Shown here: piece after piece, positions 1 to 5,710 of the stretch | How positions within the stretch are numbered: position 1 is the stretch's first letter | Layout: every line of letters begins with the position of its first letter | Source: Cytophagales bacterium | Lineage (GTDB): Bacteria > Bacteroidota > Bacteroidia > Cytophagales > Cyclobacteriaceae | DNA: 8,693 nucleotides | Reading direction: 5' to 3' | Assembly: GCA_029262935.1 (NCBI GenBank) | Contig: JAJCYK010000371.1 | Location: forward strand, 1 to 8,693 | Notes under the pieces: generated by a model | What the model was told of the DNA's origin: nothing | What the model saw: only the letters and a program-made list of their open reading frames with translations | Databases searched by the model: none | Translations under genes and position numbers: made by a program

Positions 1-288
1 TTAAAGGTAACCGGATTTCCAGGCTAATTTGTATCCTCAGAAACCACGTGTAATTGAATAAATAGCACGCTAAGCGCAAGTATCGTTTTTATCATCGGCT
101 GTTCATTCTAAATTAAAATTACTGATTTATTTACATGACAAAATAGCATTCAAAAGGGTTACAAAGTTCCCGGTTACAAATAAAAATTGTAATCACAGAT
201 AATCATTTTCAATAATTTACGTTATATTATCCATCTAATCAACGGGGTGTAGTGGACTGTTTATCAGTTTTTTATCTCTACTATACAT
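1..288. other. Left-edge region without a convincing gene
   Basis: No long reading frame here looks coding. The region is AT-rich. A 9-base direct repeat, ggttacaaa, lies at 157-165 and 172-180. On the minus strand a 24-codon frame (95 down to 24) reads like a bacterial signal peptide, MIKTILALSVLFIQLHVV, but stops after 23 residues; the neighbouring frame stays open to the window edge. It could be the beginning of a frameshifted secreted-protein gene that continues beyond the window, a leader peptide, or chance. Because most genes nearby are on the minus strand, this region probably also holds the upstream DNA of a gene just outside the window. I could not identify a promoter with confidence. 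Confidence 0.4.
157..180. repeat. Short direct repeat ggttacaaa x2
   Basis: Two identical 9-base copies (157-165 and 172-180) start 15 bases apart with a 6-base spacer. A pair of direct repeats spaced by about one and a half helical turns upstream of a possible gene can be a regulator site, but there is no further support and a chance origin is possible. Confidence 0.3.
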
Positions 289-417
289 ATGAACAAAAAG
301 AAAATTACTACCAGGAACATTCAGACCTTTTTGGTGAAGAACGAAAAAGACATCATACAAATCATGCTCGCTGCTGTTTTGATTGCATACATGGTGGTCT
401 TTCGTTTTCTGAATTAA
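289..417 (+). CDS. Candidate small single-pass membrane protein (42 aa)
   Basis: A 42-codon frame runs from ATG at 289 to TAA at 415-417. The product starts with a basic, polar stretch (MNKKKITTRN, residues 1-10), continues through a charged segment (KNEKD, 17-21), and ends in a hydrophobic helix (about residues 22-40, IIQIMLAAVLIAYMVVFRF) that is long enough to span the membrane. The layout, basic N-terminus and C-terminal helix, is that of a tail-anchored or N-in small membrane protein. It lies alone on the plus strand and converges on the glycosylase gene, with only 11 bases between the two stop codons. There is no clear Shine-Dalgarno sequence, though these are often weak in Bacteroidota. 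A longer overlapping frame from a GTG at 252 is less likely because it runs antisense deep into the glycosylase gene. Function is unknown; chance is not excluded. Confidence 0.45.
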   Translation: MNKKKITTRNIQTFLVKNEKDIIQIMLAAVLIAYMVVFRFLN

Positions 418-428
418 GCCCGCTTTTT

Positions 429-1112
429 TTAATGGCCCTTGGTAAAAGGCTGCAAAGAGGATTGGTAAAGACTAATAAACTCATCCAATCTTTTCAATCG
501 ATACTGCATGACCCATCTAGGGTGTGGCAAAGGTATAACCTCCTTAAACAAGTGGTATTTTTTATTTATTGTCTGCAGATACTTGTGGTTTTTCCCTTGC
601 CCGAGTGAAAAAGCTATCTCGTGAGCGCCAAAAGAAATCTGCTTTCTCAAAGAATCCACCATAAACCCCTCCCATCCTTCTTGCAGGGTTTTAATATCAT
701 AGTAATTTAAATTCTTACCTCCCCTGGTAAAGCCCAATGGAGATACGGATGTAAAATAAAATCGACCATAAAAATTCTCGACACCACCACAGGCAGCTAT
801 CATCTGATATATGAATTTTGACGATAATTCTGCCTTGCGATCAAAGGTATTGTCTATGTTACATATGTCCTTAAGCCTTATGGGATCTGTAAAAGGAACA
901 CCGGTGATTCCAGCTCCCAATCTTCCAGGGTTTATTCCAATCAAAAATACCCTAGGCATGGAATCCGAGTAAAACTTTGTATAAAAATCCTGCATTATCC
1001 TGCGGGCAGCATCTTGTTGATGGGGATAAAGCACTTCAACTTCTTGGGGTACTTCAGGACCCGTTCCTAACTTTTCGAAAAATTGTAACACTTGATCCCC
1101 AAATAATCTCAT
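429..1112 (-). CDS. SMUG2-like uracil-DNA glycosylase family protein
   Basis: The 227-residue product matches the SMUG-type branch of the uracil-DNA glycosylase superfamily, which removes deaminated bases from DNA to start base-excision repair in the cytoplasm. Motif 1 is GINPGRLGAGITGVPFTD (residues 59-76), close to the SMUG1 form GMNPGPFGMxQTGVPFG; N61 is the likely catalytic-site residue. Motif 2 is LPHPRW (195-200), with H197 in the DNA-contacting loop. The length and the PHPRWVMQYR form fit the Bacteroidota subgroup named SMUG2 (annotated as DUF4918 in older databases); in that subgroup uracil and possibly xanthine excision have been reported, from memory of a Pedobacter enzyme. It follows the secreted-protein gene after a strong terminator, so it should have its own promoter. 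TAAATTTG at 1124-1117 fits the Bacteroidota -7 element but sits so close to the ATG that the transcript would be almost leaderless. Confidence 0.88.
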   Translation of the reverse strand: MRLFGDQVLQFFEKLGTGPEVPQEVEVLYPHQQDAARRIMQDFYTKFYSDSMPRVFLIGINPGRLGAGITGVPFTDPIRLKDICNIDNTFDRKAELSSKFIYQMIAACGGVENFYGRFYFTSVSPLGFTRGGKNLNYYDIKTLQEGWEGFMVDSLRKQISFGAHEIAFSLGQGKNHKYLQTINKKYHLFKEVIPLPHPRWVMQYRLKRLDEFISLYQSSLQPFTKGH

Positions 1113-1141
1113 GACTCAAATTTAGAATTATTCAAACAAAA

Positions 1142-1169
1142 AAAAACCACTTCATTCGAAGTGGTTTTT
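1142..1169 (-). terminator. Strong intrinsic terminator
   Basis: A perfect 12-base-pair stem (arms 1142-1153 and 1158-1169) with a 4-base loop has GC-rich centre ccacttc/gaagtgg. On the minus strand it is followed by nine T in a row (1146-1138), partly within the stem. It lies 16 bases after the stop codon of the 160-residue secreted protein, which it must terminate. A run of T also follows on the plus strand (1165-1169), so it may work weakly in both directions. Confidence 0.9.
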
Positions 1170-1185
1170 GCTGATTATTTTAGAA

Positions 1186-1668
1186 TTAATACATTCTCTT
1201 CAAGTAAATGGGCTTGCGTTCCAGATGCTTTCCGGTCTGTTCATAAGCCACTAATCGGTCATTTTTCATCAACCAAACATCATTATCATCGTTGTCGTCT
1301 CCTACATTAATGTGCTCGAAATCATCTAAGACCAGGGCTCCATGACTATCAATGTACCAGGTGCCGTATTCTACTTCTCTTTCTCCAAACGCCTCGACAA
1401 TAATTTTAAGTCGGTTGTCATCCATAAAGCGCATTTCGATGTCAATTTCATCAATGATACCAAACACCATAGATGAAACAGATTTGGCAAACACCCGTCC
1501 TAAAAAGGGAATGTCATCATCTTTCAGTTCTTCCTCAATTTCTTCTTCATCGATATCAATAATCATTTTCCAATTTCCTTTGAGGTCCCTCTCCTTCACC
1601 TTGTTTTGTGCATTGGCAGTAAAACTAATGGTGAACAACATGAGCAATAGCAAAGCGGTATATTTCAT
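1186..1668 (-). CDS. Secreted acidic protein of unknown function
   Basis: The 160-residue product begins with a clear signal peptide (residues 1-21, MKYTALLLLMLFTISFTANA before Q21), with ANA|Q a typical Bacteroidota signal peptidase I site, so the mature protein is periplasmic or exported. There is no lipobox cysteine. The mature part starts with RDLKGNWKMIIDI (28-40), a pattern seen in small lipocalin-like beta-barrel proteins, where a G-x-W lies near the first strand; this is only a hint. Two very acidic stretches stand out: EEEIEEELKDDD (41-52) and GDDNDDND (123-130), which could bind divalent cations. The C-terminus is basic (RKPIYLKRMY). I do not recognise the family. It has a candidate promoter just upstream and a strong terminator just downstream, so it is probably a single-gene unit. 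Confidence 0.8.
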   Translation of the reverse strand: MKYTALLLLMLFTISFTANAQNKVKERDLKGNWKMIIDIDEEEIEEELKDDDIPFLGRVFAKSVSSMVFGIIDEIDIEMRFMDDNRLKIIVEAFGEREVEYGTWYIDSHGALVLDDFEHINVGDDNDDNDVWLMKNDRLVAYEQTGKHLERKPIYLKRMY

Positions 1669-1686
1669 AACTCAGTATTTTGTATT

Positions 1687-1717
1687 ACAAGGTACTAATT
1701 TATAAAATATACTCAAT
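1687..1717 (-). promoter_or_regulatory. Candidate Bacteroidota-type promoter
   Basis: Upstream of the secreted-protein gene the minus strand carries ATTG (1717-1714), a 19-base spacer and TACCTTGT (1694-1687). This approximates the Bacteroidota primary sigma consensus TTTG-N19 to 21-TAnnTTTG with the right spacing, though neither element is perfect. A start about 6 bases downstream would give a leader of roughly a dozen bases before the ATG at 1668. Confidence 0.4.
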
Positions 1718-1804
1718 TAGGCAATATAAGGTTACATGCAAATGACTTTGATTCGATAACTACCTGATAATCAATTCTATTAATTTGACCAACTATCTGC
1801 TTAC

Positions 1805-2716
1805 CTAGGCATTAATTAGGTCCCAAAGTTTAAGTTGTTCTTTTTTATGCTTTAATATCAATAAGGGTATCTTTTTCTCCTGCTGCACTAAACGTTCTGT
1901 TTCGCTACCCAAAAAGAACTTAGAAAAACGTGATCGACCACTGGATGCTGCCAAAATCAAGCTTGCTTGTCCTTGCTCCGCCTCCCGTTTAATATGATCC
2001 GCCGCATAAGATCCCGCCAAAGGTGTAAACAGGGAAGCAACTTCCAATTCGTAAGGATTGTATTTTTTGTTAAACTCCTCAAATTGCTGTTCAGCGAGTT
2101 CCCTCACCGCTCGCATAATTTCATCTTTAGGGAATCCTTCGTAATAATACGCATGAGGCATTTCATAAACGTGCTGCAAGCTTATCTTAGGCACCGGTGT
2201 AAACTCTTGAGCCATGTGCAGCCCCTGGTTAAACGCCTGACCACTAGCTTCCGAAAAATCAATTGGAATCCAAACGTTTGAAATGTTAGCAGGTAGTTCT
2301 TTTGGAATAAATAGCACGGAGCACACTGACTTTCGCACGAATTTTTTAGGAAAAAGGCCTCTACCCTGATGCTTATCTTTGCTACCTGCAATGAAGAGAT
2401 CAGTTTGTTTTACATATGACTCTTGCCAAAGATCAAACTGTACGGACCCCTCCATAACCTCGCAAAATATGGGATCATTGCCGGTAAAATGTTTGAAGAC
2501 CTTATCTTCCACTTCCTGCATCAGCCCATCATAACTTGGCATTCTAACTTCATTGGATAATTTGGTGGATACCTCATCTGGCAGCCATGGTACCATATGC
2601 ATAAACTCAATCCGGTCTGGCTTCAATACATCACTAAGCATCTTAGTGAATTTTATTACGCTATCATCAATTTCGGATAGGTCCAGCCCTACCATCCAGT
2701 TTTTTAAGGATTCCAT
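1805..2716 (-). CDS. Tandem-domain universal stress protein (divergent)
   Basis: The 303-residue protein has two UspA-type alpha/beta domains in tandem, roughly residues 5-138 and 146-289. UspA proteins are cytoplasmic and bind ATP or related nucleotides in many cases; they support survival under starvation, low oxygen and other stress. The second domain begins with VWIPIDFSEAS (148-158; D153 is the conserved Asp) and keeps a nucleotide-binding loop of the form G-x9-G-S (G260 to G270-S271, within ASSGRSRFSKFFLGSETE). In the first domain the matching region (IAGSKDKHQGRGLFPKK, 109-125) has lost the G-x9-G-S spacing, so only one domain probably binds nucleotide. The gene follows the other stress protein gene after a 210-base gap with a structured repeat, so it may be cotranscribed or separately promoted. 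A 6-3-6 palindrome lies 10 bases before the ATG. Confidence 0.88.
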   Translation of the reverse strand: MESLKNWMVGLDLSEIDDSVIKFTKMLSDVLKPDRIEFMHMVPWLPDEVSTKLSNEVRMPSYDGLMQEVEDKVFKHFTGNDPIFCEVMEGSVQFDLWQESYVKQTDLFIAGSKDKHQGRGLFPKKFVRKSVCSVLFIPKELPANISNVWIPIDFSEASGQAFNQGLHMAQEFTPVPKISLQHVYEMPHAYYYEGFPKDEIMRAVRELAEQQFEEFNKKYNPYELEVASLFTPLAGSYAADHIKREAEQGQASLILAASSGRSRFSKFFLGSETERLVQQEKKIPLLILKHKKEQLKLWDLINA

Positions 2717-2725
2717 CGGTTATCA

Positions 2726-2740
2726 TTTTGATATTCAAAA
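2726..2740. promoter_or_regulatory. Perfect 6-3-6 palindrome before the start codon
   Basis: ttttga-tat-tcaaaa is a perfect inverted repeat ending 9 bases upstream of the ATG at 2716. Its position would suit an operator or a small translation-affecting hairpin. It contains TTGAT/TTCAA-like halves but not the N4 spacing of an FNR site. AT-rich sequence makes such palindromes fairly likely by chance. Confidence 0.25.
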
Positions 2741-2770
2741 GTTAAGCTGAATTTTGTCTGTTAAAAGTGA

Positions 2771-2900
2771 CTCTGGTTAGAAGAAGTTATGATTAATGTC
2801 AGCTAAAACCAGAGAATTAATGGCACTCCTGCCGCTCATTTGGGATATCGAGCGCGGATGGCCCACTTTGGTTACTAAGTGTTTCTTAATCCTCTGGTTT
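2771..2900 (-). repeat. Intergenic 15-bp inverted repeat with a third partial copy
   Basis: Arms 2806-2820 (aaaccagagaattaa) and 2886-2900 (ttaatcctctggttt) are complementary at 14 of 15 positions. The odd position becomes a G-U pair in RNA read from the minus strand, the strand of the flanking genes, so the transcript could form an unbroken 15-pair helix. The 65 bases enclosed hold short possible hairpins: cactt/aagtg (2864-2881), cgctc/gagcg (2833-2854) and ggca/tgcc (2822-2833, which overlaps the previous one by a base). A third partial copy, ctctggtta, lies at 2771-2779 and could pair with the inner arm at 2806-2814 as an alternative. It sits between two stress-protein genes. Possibilities are a structured leader or small RNA, a transcript-processing or stability element, or a miniature repeat element. 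No flanking target duplication is evident. Confidence 0.55.
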
Positions 2901-2926
2901 AACTTATCTGAAATTTCCGGTGCCCA

Positions 2927-3805
2927 CTACAGCACCACGTCCTTTAAAGGTTTTGAAGGCTTCAATTTTATAGGAAAGGTAACTACCGGCAAATCCACGT
3001 GATTTACGACTTGCTCAGAAAGGCTTCCTGACAATAAGTGATTTATACCGGTTCTCCCATGAGTAGCCATCGCGATCAAATCAGCTTGGTGGTCTTCTGC
3101 AAAATGCCTTATGCCATCTTCTTCTACCAGATCACTGTAAATATTAACGGTGTAATTTTGAAGGTTCTGCTGTTGTGCAAACTCCAACAAGTACTTCATC
3201 CCATGTCGATCGCTTACAAAACTACCAGGGGTATTTATGGTAACTAAATGCAGTCTGGCATTAAACATTCGTTGCAAATCTTTTAATTCCCACGCTAGAT
3301 ATTCCTGATCCTCAGAATAGCTCATGGCAAAAACCAATTCCTTTATATCTTCTAAAAGAATGGGCTGCTTAATGGTTATTACTGGGACCTGTGCATGACG
3401 TACCACTTTTTCAGTGTTGCTTCCCACTAATACTTCATCAATACCTGACACCCCCCGGGTACCCATTACGATCAAGTCGCACGTTTCACTCTTTATATAA
3501 TTGCTTATTTTACGATAGGGGTTTCCGATTTTAATTTGGTAGGAGGCTTTTACTTTTACATTTGATAATTCATTGACGATCAATTCCAATTGCGCCTTTG
3601 CCCTCTCAATTACTTTAAGTACAAATACATTCCCCAATTGATCGTGCATGCCTCCACTTACCGCGGTCATATAGGGAGCAGATGCTTGTTCAACCACATG
3701 TAGTAAGTTAACTTCCATATCATGCGCTAATGCCAGCTGCCTGGCAAAATCTAAGGCATTGGTAGCACTATCGGAGAAATCCGTGGGTACTAGAATCGTT
3801 TTCAT
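2927..3805 (-). CDS. Tandem-domain universal stress protein
   Basis: The 292-residue cytoplasmic protein has two UspA domains, about residues 1-146 and 153-279. Domain 1 opens with MKTILVPTDFSDSA (D9 is the conserved nucleotide-contacting Asp) and has the full ATP-binding loop G-x2-G-x9-G-S: G115, G118 and G128-S129 in MGTRGVSGIDEVLVGSN. Domain 2 has the loop form MATHGRTGINHLLSGS, with G250 and G260-S261 but Ala in place of the first Gly, and it lacks the early Asp (AMSYSEDQ, 160-167). So domain 1 is the better candidate for nucleotide binding. The ATG overlaps the TGA of the upstream protease gene (ATGA at 3805-3802), which indicates translational coupling, and thus shared regulation from the promoter region that carries the FNR-like site. 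Its partner or target is not visible from sequence. Confidence 0.93.
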   Translation of the reverse strand: MKTILVPTDFSDSATNALDFARQLALAHDMEVNLLHVVEQASAPYMTAVSGGMHDQLGNVFVLKVIERAKAQLELIVNELSNVKVKASYQIKIGNPYRKISNYIKSETCDLIVMGTRGVSGIDEVLVGSNTEKVVRHAQVPVITIKQPILLEDIKELVFAMSYSEDQEYLAWELKDLQRMFNARLHLVTINTPGSFVSDRHGMKYLLEFAQQQNLQNYTVNIYSDLVEEDGIRHFAEDHQADLIAMATHGRTGINHLLSGSLSEQVVNHVDLPVVTFPIKLKPSKPLKDVVL

Positions 3806-4947
3806 GTTATGTTTGGTTCTCTTAAACTTCTTTTTGTCAACCAGGGTAATTCGGAGCCTGGTTTTGATATCATGGCATGCTGTACCATAATAAATTCCAT
3901 TACATTTTCCATATTTAATACACCTATAAGTTGTCGGTTTTTAACTACTGGTAGTATCGATAATTTCTTTGCCTGCAGTTCTTCAAATACTTTATCCAAA
4001 GGTTCGGCCGGAGCAAGTTCTCTAAACGAAGTATTCATCACCTTAGCTACAGTTAATTCGTTATCTCCTTGTTTCAACCCCTTTATTATGCCTTGAGCGG
4101 TTAATACACCCACCGCCTGGGTTCCATCCATCACCACAAAGTCCTTTTCTTGGCTATCCAATAACAGTCCTACAGCCTGCATCAACACTTCTGATGCTTG
4201 CAACGTGTGGTATTTTCGCATCATGACGTCTGCTACCGTAAAATCATGCAGTTGTGATTTCTGCTCCACTTGGTTCAATTCAAACTGGGCACCTAAGTAG
4301 ACAAAAATGGCTATTAGTAATAAAAATGGGTTGTAGAACAAACCTACGAAGGCAAATATGATGGCAATGAACTGCCCTAGACCCACGGCCATACGAGTGG
4401 CTTCTAACCTCGTAAAGCGAAAAGCTAATAAGGCCCTAAAGACGCGACCACCATCCATAGGAAAAGCGGGTATTAGATTAAAAACGGCCAGAATTAAATT
4501 GACTAAAAAGAGGCTAGCCAAGAAACTAGGGACCTGCATTTGATCCAAATTGTCTATCTGTGGGATCAGATCCGCATCAGTGGACAACAAATATATACCT
4601 ATGAGCAAACTGATTCCCACATTTACAGCTGGGCCTGCCAAGGCCACCAACAACTCTTGCTTGGGGTCTTCGGGTATTTTTTCCAACCGTGCTAAACCTC
4701 CAATAGGTAATAAGGTTATATCTTTAGTAGTAATATTAAATTTTCGAGCCATAAGCGCATGGCCCAACTCATGTAGAACCACACATCCAAAAATCGTCAA
4801 CACAAAGAGAGAAGAAACTAAAATCTGATCCCATGATTTTCCTACTTGCCATTGACTGAAAATCACCCACCCCAATAGGATTAGGAAGGTCCAATGAATA
4901 AACAATTTAATACCCGCGATGCGCCCAAGGTTTAATGACCATTTCAT
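3802..4947 (-). CDS. Site-2 protease family intramembrane metalloprotease with CBS pair
   Basis: The 381-residue membrane protein is an M50-family zinc protease, which cuts proteins within or near the membrane. The zinc site is complete: HELGH (59-63, with H59, E60, H63) and the third ligand D165 in NLIPAFPMDGGR (157-168). The conserved GPAVN (105-109) is also present. About six hydrophobic segments lie between residues 15 and 225. The cytoplasmic C-terminus holds two CBS domains (about 236-291 and 299-354), which usually bind adenine nucleotides; the architecture matches the archaeal MJ0392-type site-2 proteases. Substrate is unknown; the CBS pair suggests activity tuned to energy state, which is inference. 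The start, MKWSLNLGRIAGI, is typical for the family. The gene follows an FNR-like site and is coupled by ATGA to a universal stress protein gene. GAGG lies only 1 base before the ATG, too close for a standard ribosome site. Confidence 0.93.
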   Translation of the reverse strand: MKWSLNLGRIAGIKLFIHWTFLILLGWVIFSQWQVGKSWDQILVSSLFVLTIFGCVVLHELGHALMARKFNITTKDITLLPIGGLARLEKIPEDPKQELLVALAGPAVNVGISLLIGIYLLSTDADLIPQIDNLDQMQVPSFLASLFLVNLILAVFNLIPAFPMDGGRVFRALLAFRFTRLEATRMAVGLGQFIAIIFAFVGLFYNPFLLLIAIFVYLGAQFELNQVEQKSQLHDFTVADVMMRKYHTLQASEVLMQAVGLLLDSQEKDFVVMDGTQAVGVLTAQGIIKGLKQGDNELTVAKVMNTSFRELAPAEPLDKVFEELQAKKLSILPVVKNRQLIGVLNMENVMEFIMVQHAMISKPGSELPWLTKRSLREPNIT

Positions 4948-5002
4948 ACCTCAATCTAGGTATATGCCTGACGTGGATACATGACGCTTAGCATGGCACC
5001 GG

Positions 5003-5024
5003 CTGATTTATATCAACCCTTGAT
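5003..5024 (-). promoter_or_regulatory. FNR/FixK-type binding site with an extra half-site
   Basis: CTGAT-TTTA-TATCAA region: the 14-base element 5003-5016 reads CTGAT-N4-ATCAA, nine of ten defined positions of the FNR consensus TTGAT-N4-ATCAA (TTGATATAAATCAG on the minus strand). A further half-site, TTGAT at 5020-5024, forms a second small inverted repeat (ATCAA-CCC-TTGAT, 5012-5024). The site centre is about 62 bases upstream of the protease start codon, so a start about 41 bases downstream of it, the usual class II FNR position, would leave a leader of about 20 bases. No clear -10/-7 element is visible in between. It fits oxygen-limited activation of the protease and stress-protein genes. 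Confidence 0.6.
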
Positions 5025-5044
5025 GGAACCCTAGAAGCGCATGG

Positions 5045-5710
5045 TTATTGACAAATAGTTATTTCATCACTGGAAAGAGCAAATTTTGGACTCAGATAAG
5101 GCACCCCTAATCCTAGCCCCCTGATTATCAGCAACATTCCAAGAAATGCAGTAACGACTTTTAATACCAGCTTACTGTTCCATCTTTTAGGAAAATAAAA
5201 AGATCCTGTGGTTATCATAATCAGCATAGGCAAGGTACCCAAACCAAACAAACCCATAAACAGGGCTCCGGAAACCATACTTCCACTGGAAATCGCGGTA
5301 GCCAATGCCACATAGGTTAAACCACATGGTAAAAGACCATTTAATGCTCCCAGCCATAATTGCTTATTAGGGCTCATCGCTAGGTCATTACCCATACGCA
5401 ATTTAAGCCACACCAAAGGTTTATTTAGAATACCAGTATACCATCTACTGGAAATTACTAATCCCAGGATTATCAGTAATCCAGTAGCAATAGATAGAAA
5501 CTGTTGACCTAAAGTCCATCTTAAACTTATACCTAAAACACCCGCTAGGACACCCAGAATTACGTAGGTGAAAATTCTACCCCCATGATAAATCAGTTGC
5601 CCTCTTAATGATTGCCGGTGACGCTGATTGAGGGTCCATAAGATGGGGCCACACATGGCTAAGCAATGTAGGCTTCCTAATAACCCTAAAAGCAATCCGC
5701 CCCAAATCAT
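5045..5710 (-). CDS. TauE/SafE-family membrane protein of the cbb3 oxidase locus
   Basis: The 221-residue product is an integral membrane protein with about six hydrophobic segments, of the COG2836 type (named sulfite exporter TauE/SafE in databases) that often ends cbb3 oxidase gene clusters. It carries the family cysteine motif GSLHCLAMCGP (residues 12-22, C16 and C20), YHGGRIFTY (41-49) and a second motif NGLLPCG (124-130, C129); these Cys-Pro pairs within membrane segments recall DsbD/CcdA-like folds. The role is probably metal, likely copper, transfer for oxidase assembly, which is inferred from context and family. A further Cys is at position 220. I chose the ATG at 5710: it overlaps the TGA of the ccoH gene (ATGA) and starts directly at the membrane domain. 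A longer frame from TTG at 5779 would overlap ccoH by 73 bases and adds an unconserved-looking tail. Confidence 0.82.
   Translation of the reverse strand: MIWGGLLLGLLGSLHCLAMCGPILWTLNQRHRQSLRGQLIYHGGRIFTYVILGVLAGVLGISLRWTLGQQFLSIATGLLIILGLVISSRWYTGILNKPLVWLKLRMGNDLAMSPNKQLWLGALNGLLPCGLTYVALATAISSGSMVSGALFMGLFGLGTLPMLIMITTGSFYFPKRWNSKLVLKVVTAFLGMLLIIRGLGLGVPYLSPKFALSSDEITICQ

Noticed and set aside
418..430. T7 run as an intrinsic terminator after the small plus-strand frame
   Set aside because: No convincing GC stem precedes the T run.
252..608. 118-codon plus-strand frame starting with GTG
   Set aside because: It runs antisense into the conserved glycosylase gene for 180 bases and its product has no recognisable composition. 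The shorter frame 289-417 within the same stretch is a better candidate.
1352..1705. 117-codon serine-rich plus-strand frame
   Set aside because: It is the antisense shadow of the acidic secreted-protein gene: Asp/Glu codons read backwards give Ser and Ile runs.
2806..2900. tRNA-like cloverleaf from the long stem and inner hairpins
   Set aside because: The closing stem is 15 pairs, no T-loop or anticodon-arm sequence is present, and two inner hairpins overlap by a base. It is not a tRNA.
4948..5044. Terminator at the end of the oxidase operon
   Set aside because: The small hairpin ATCAA-CCC-TTGAT has no following T run, so transcription may continue into the protease gene. I therefore do not call a terminator.
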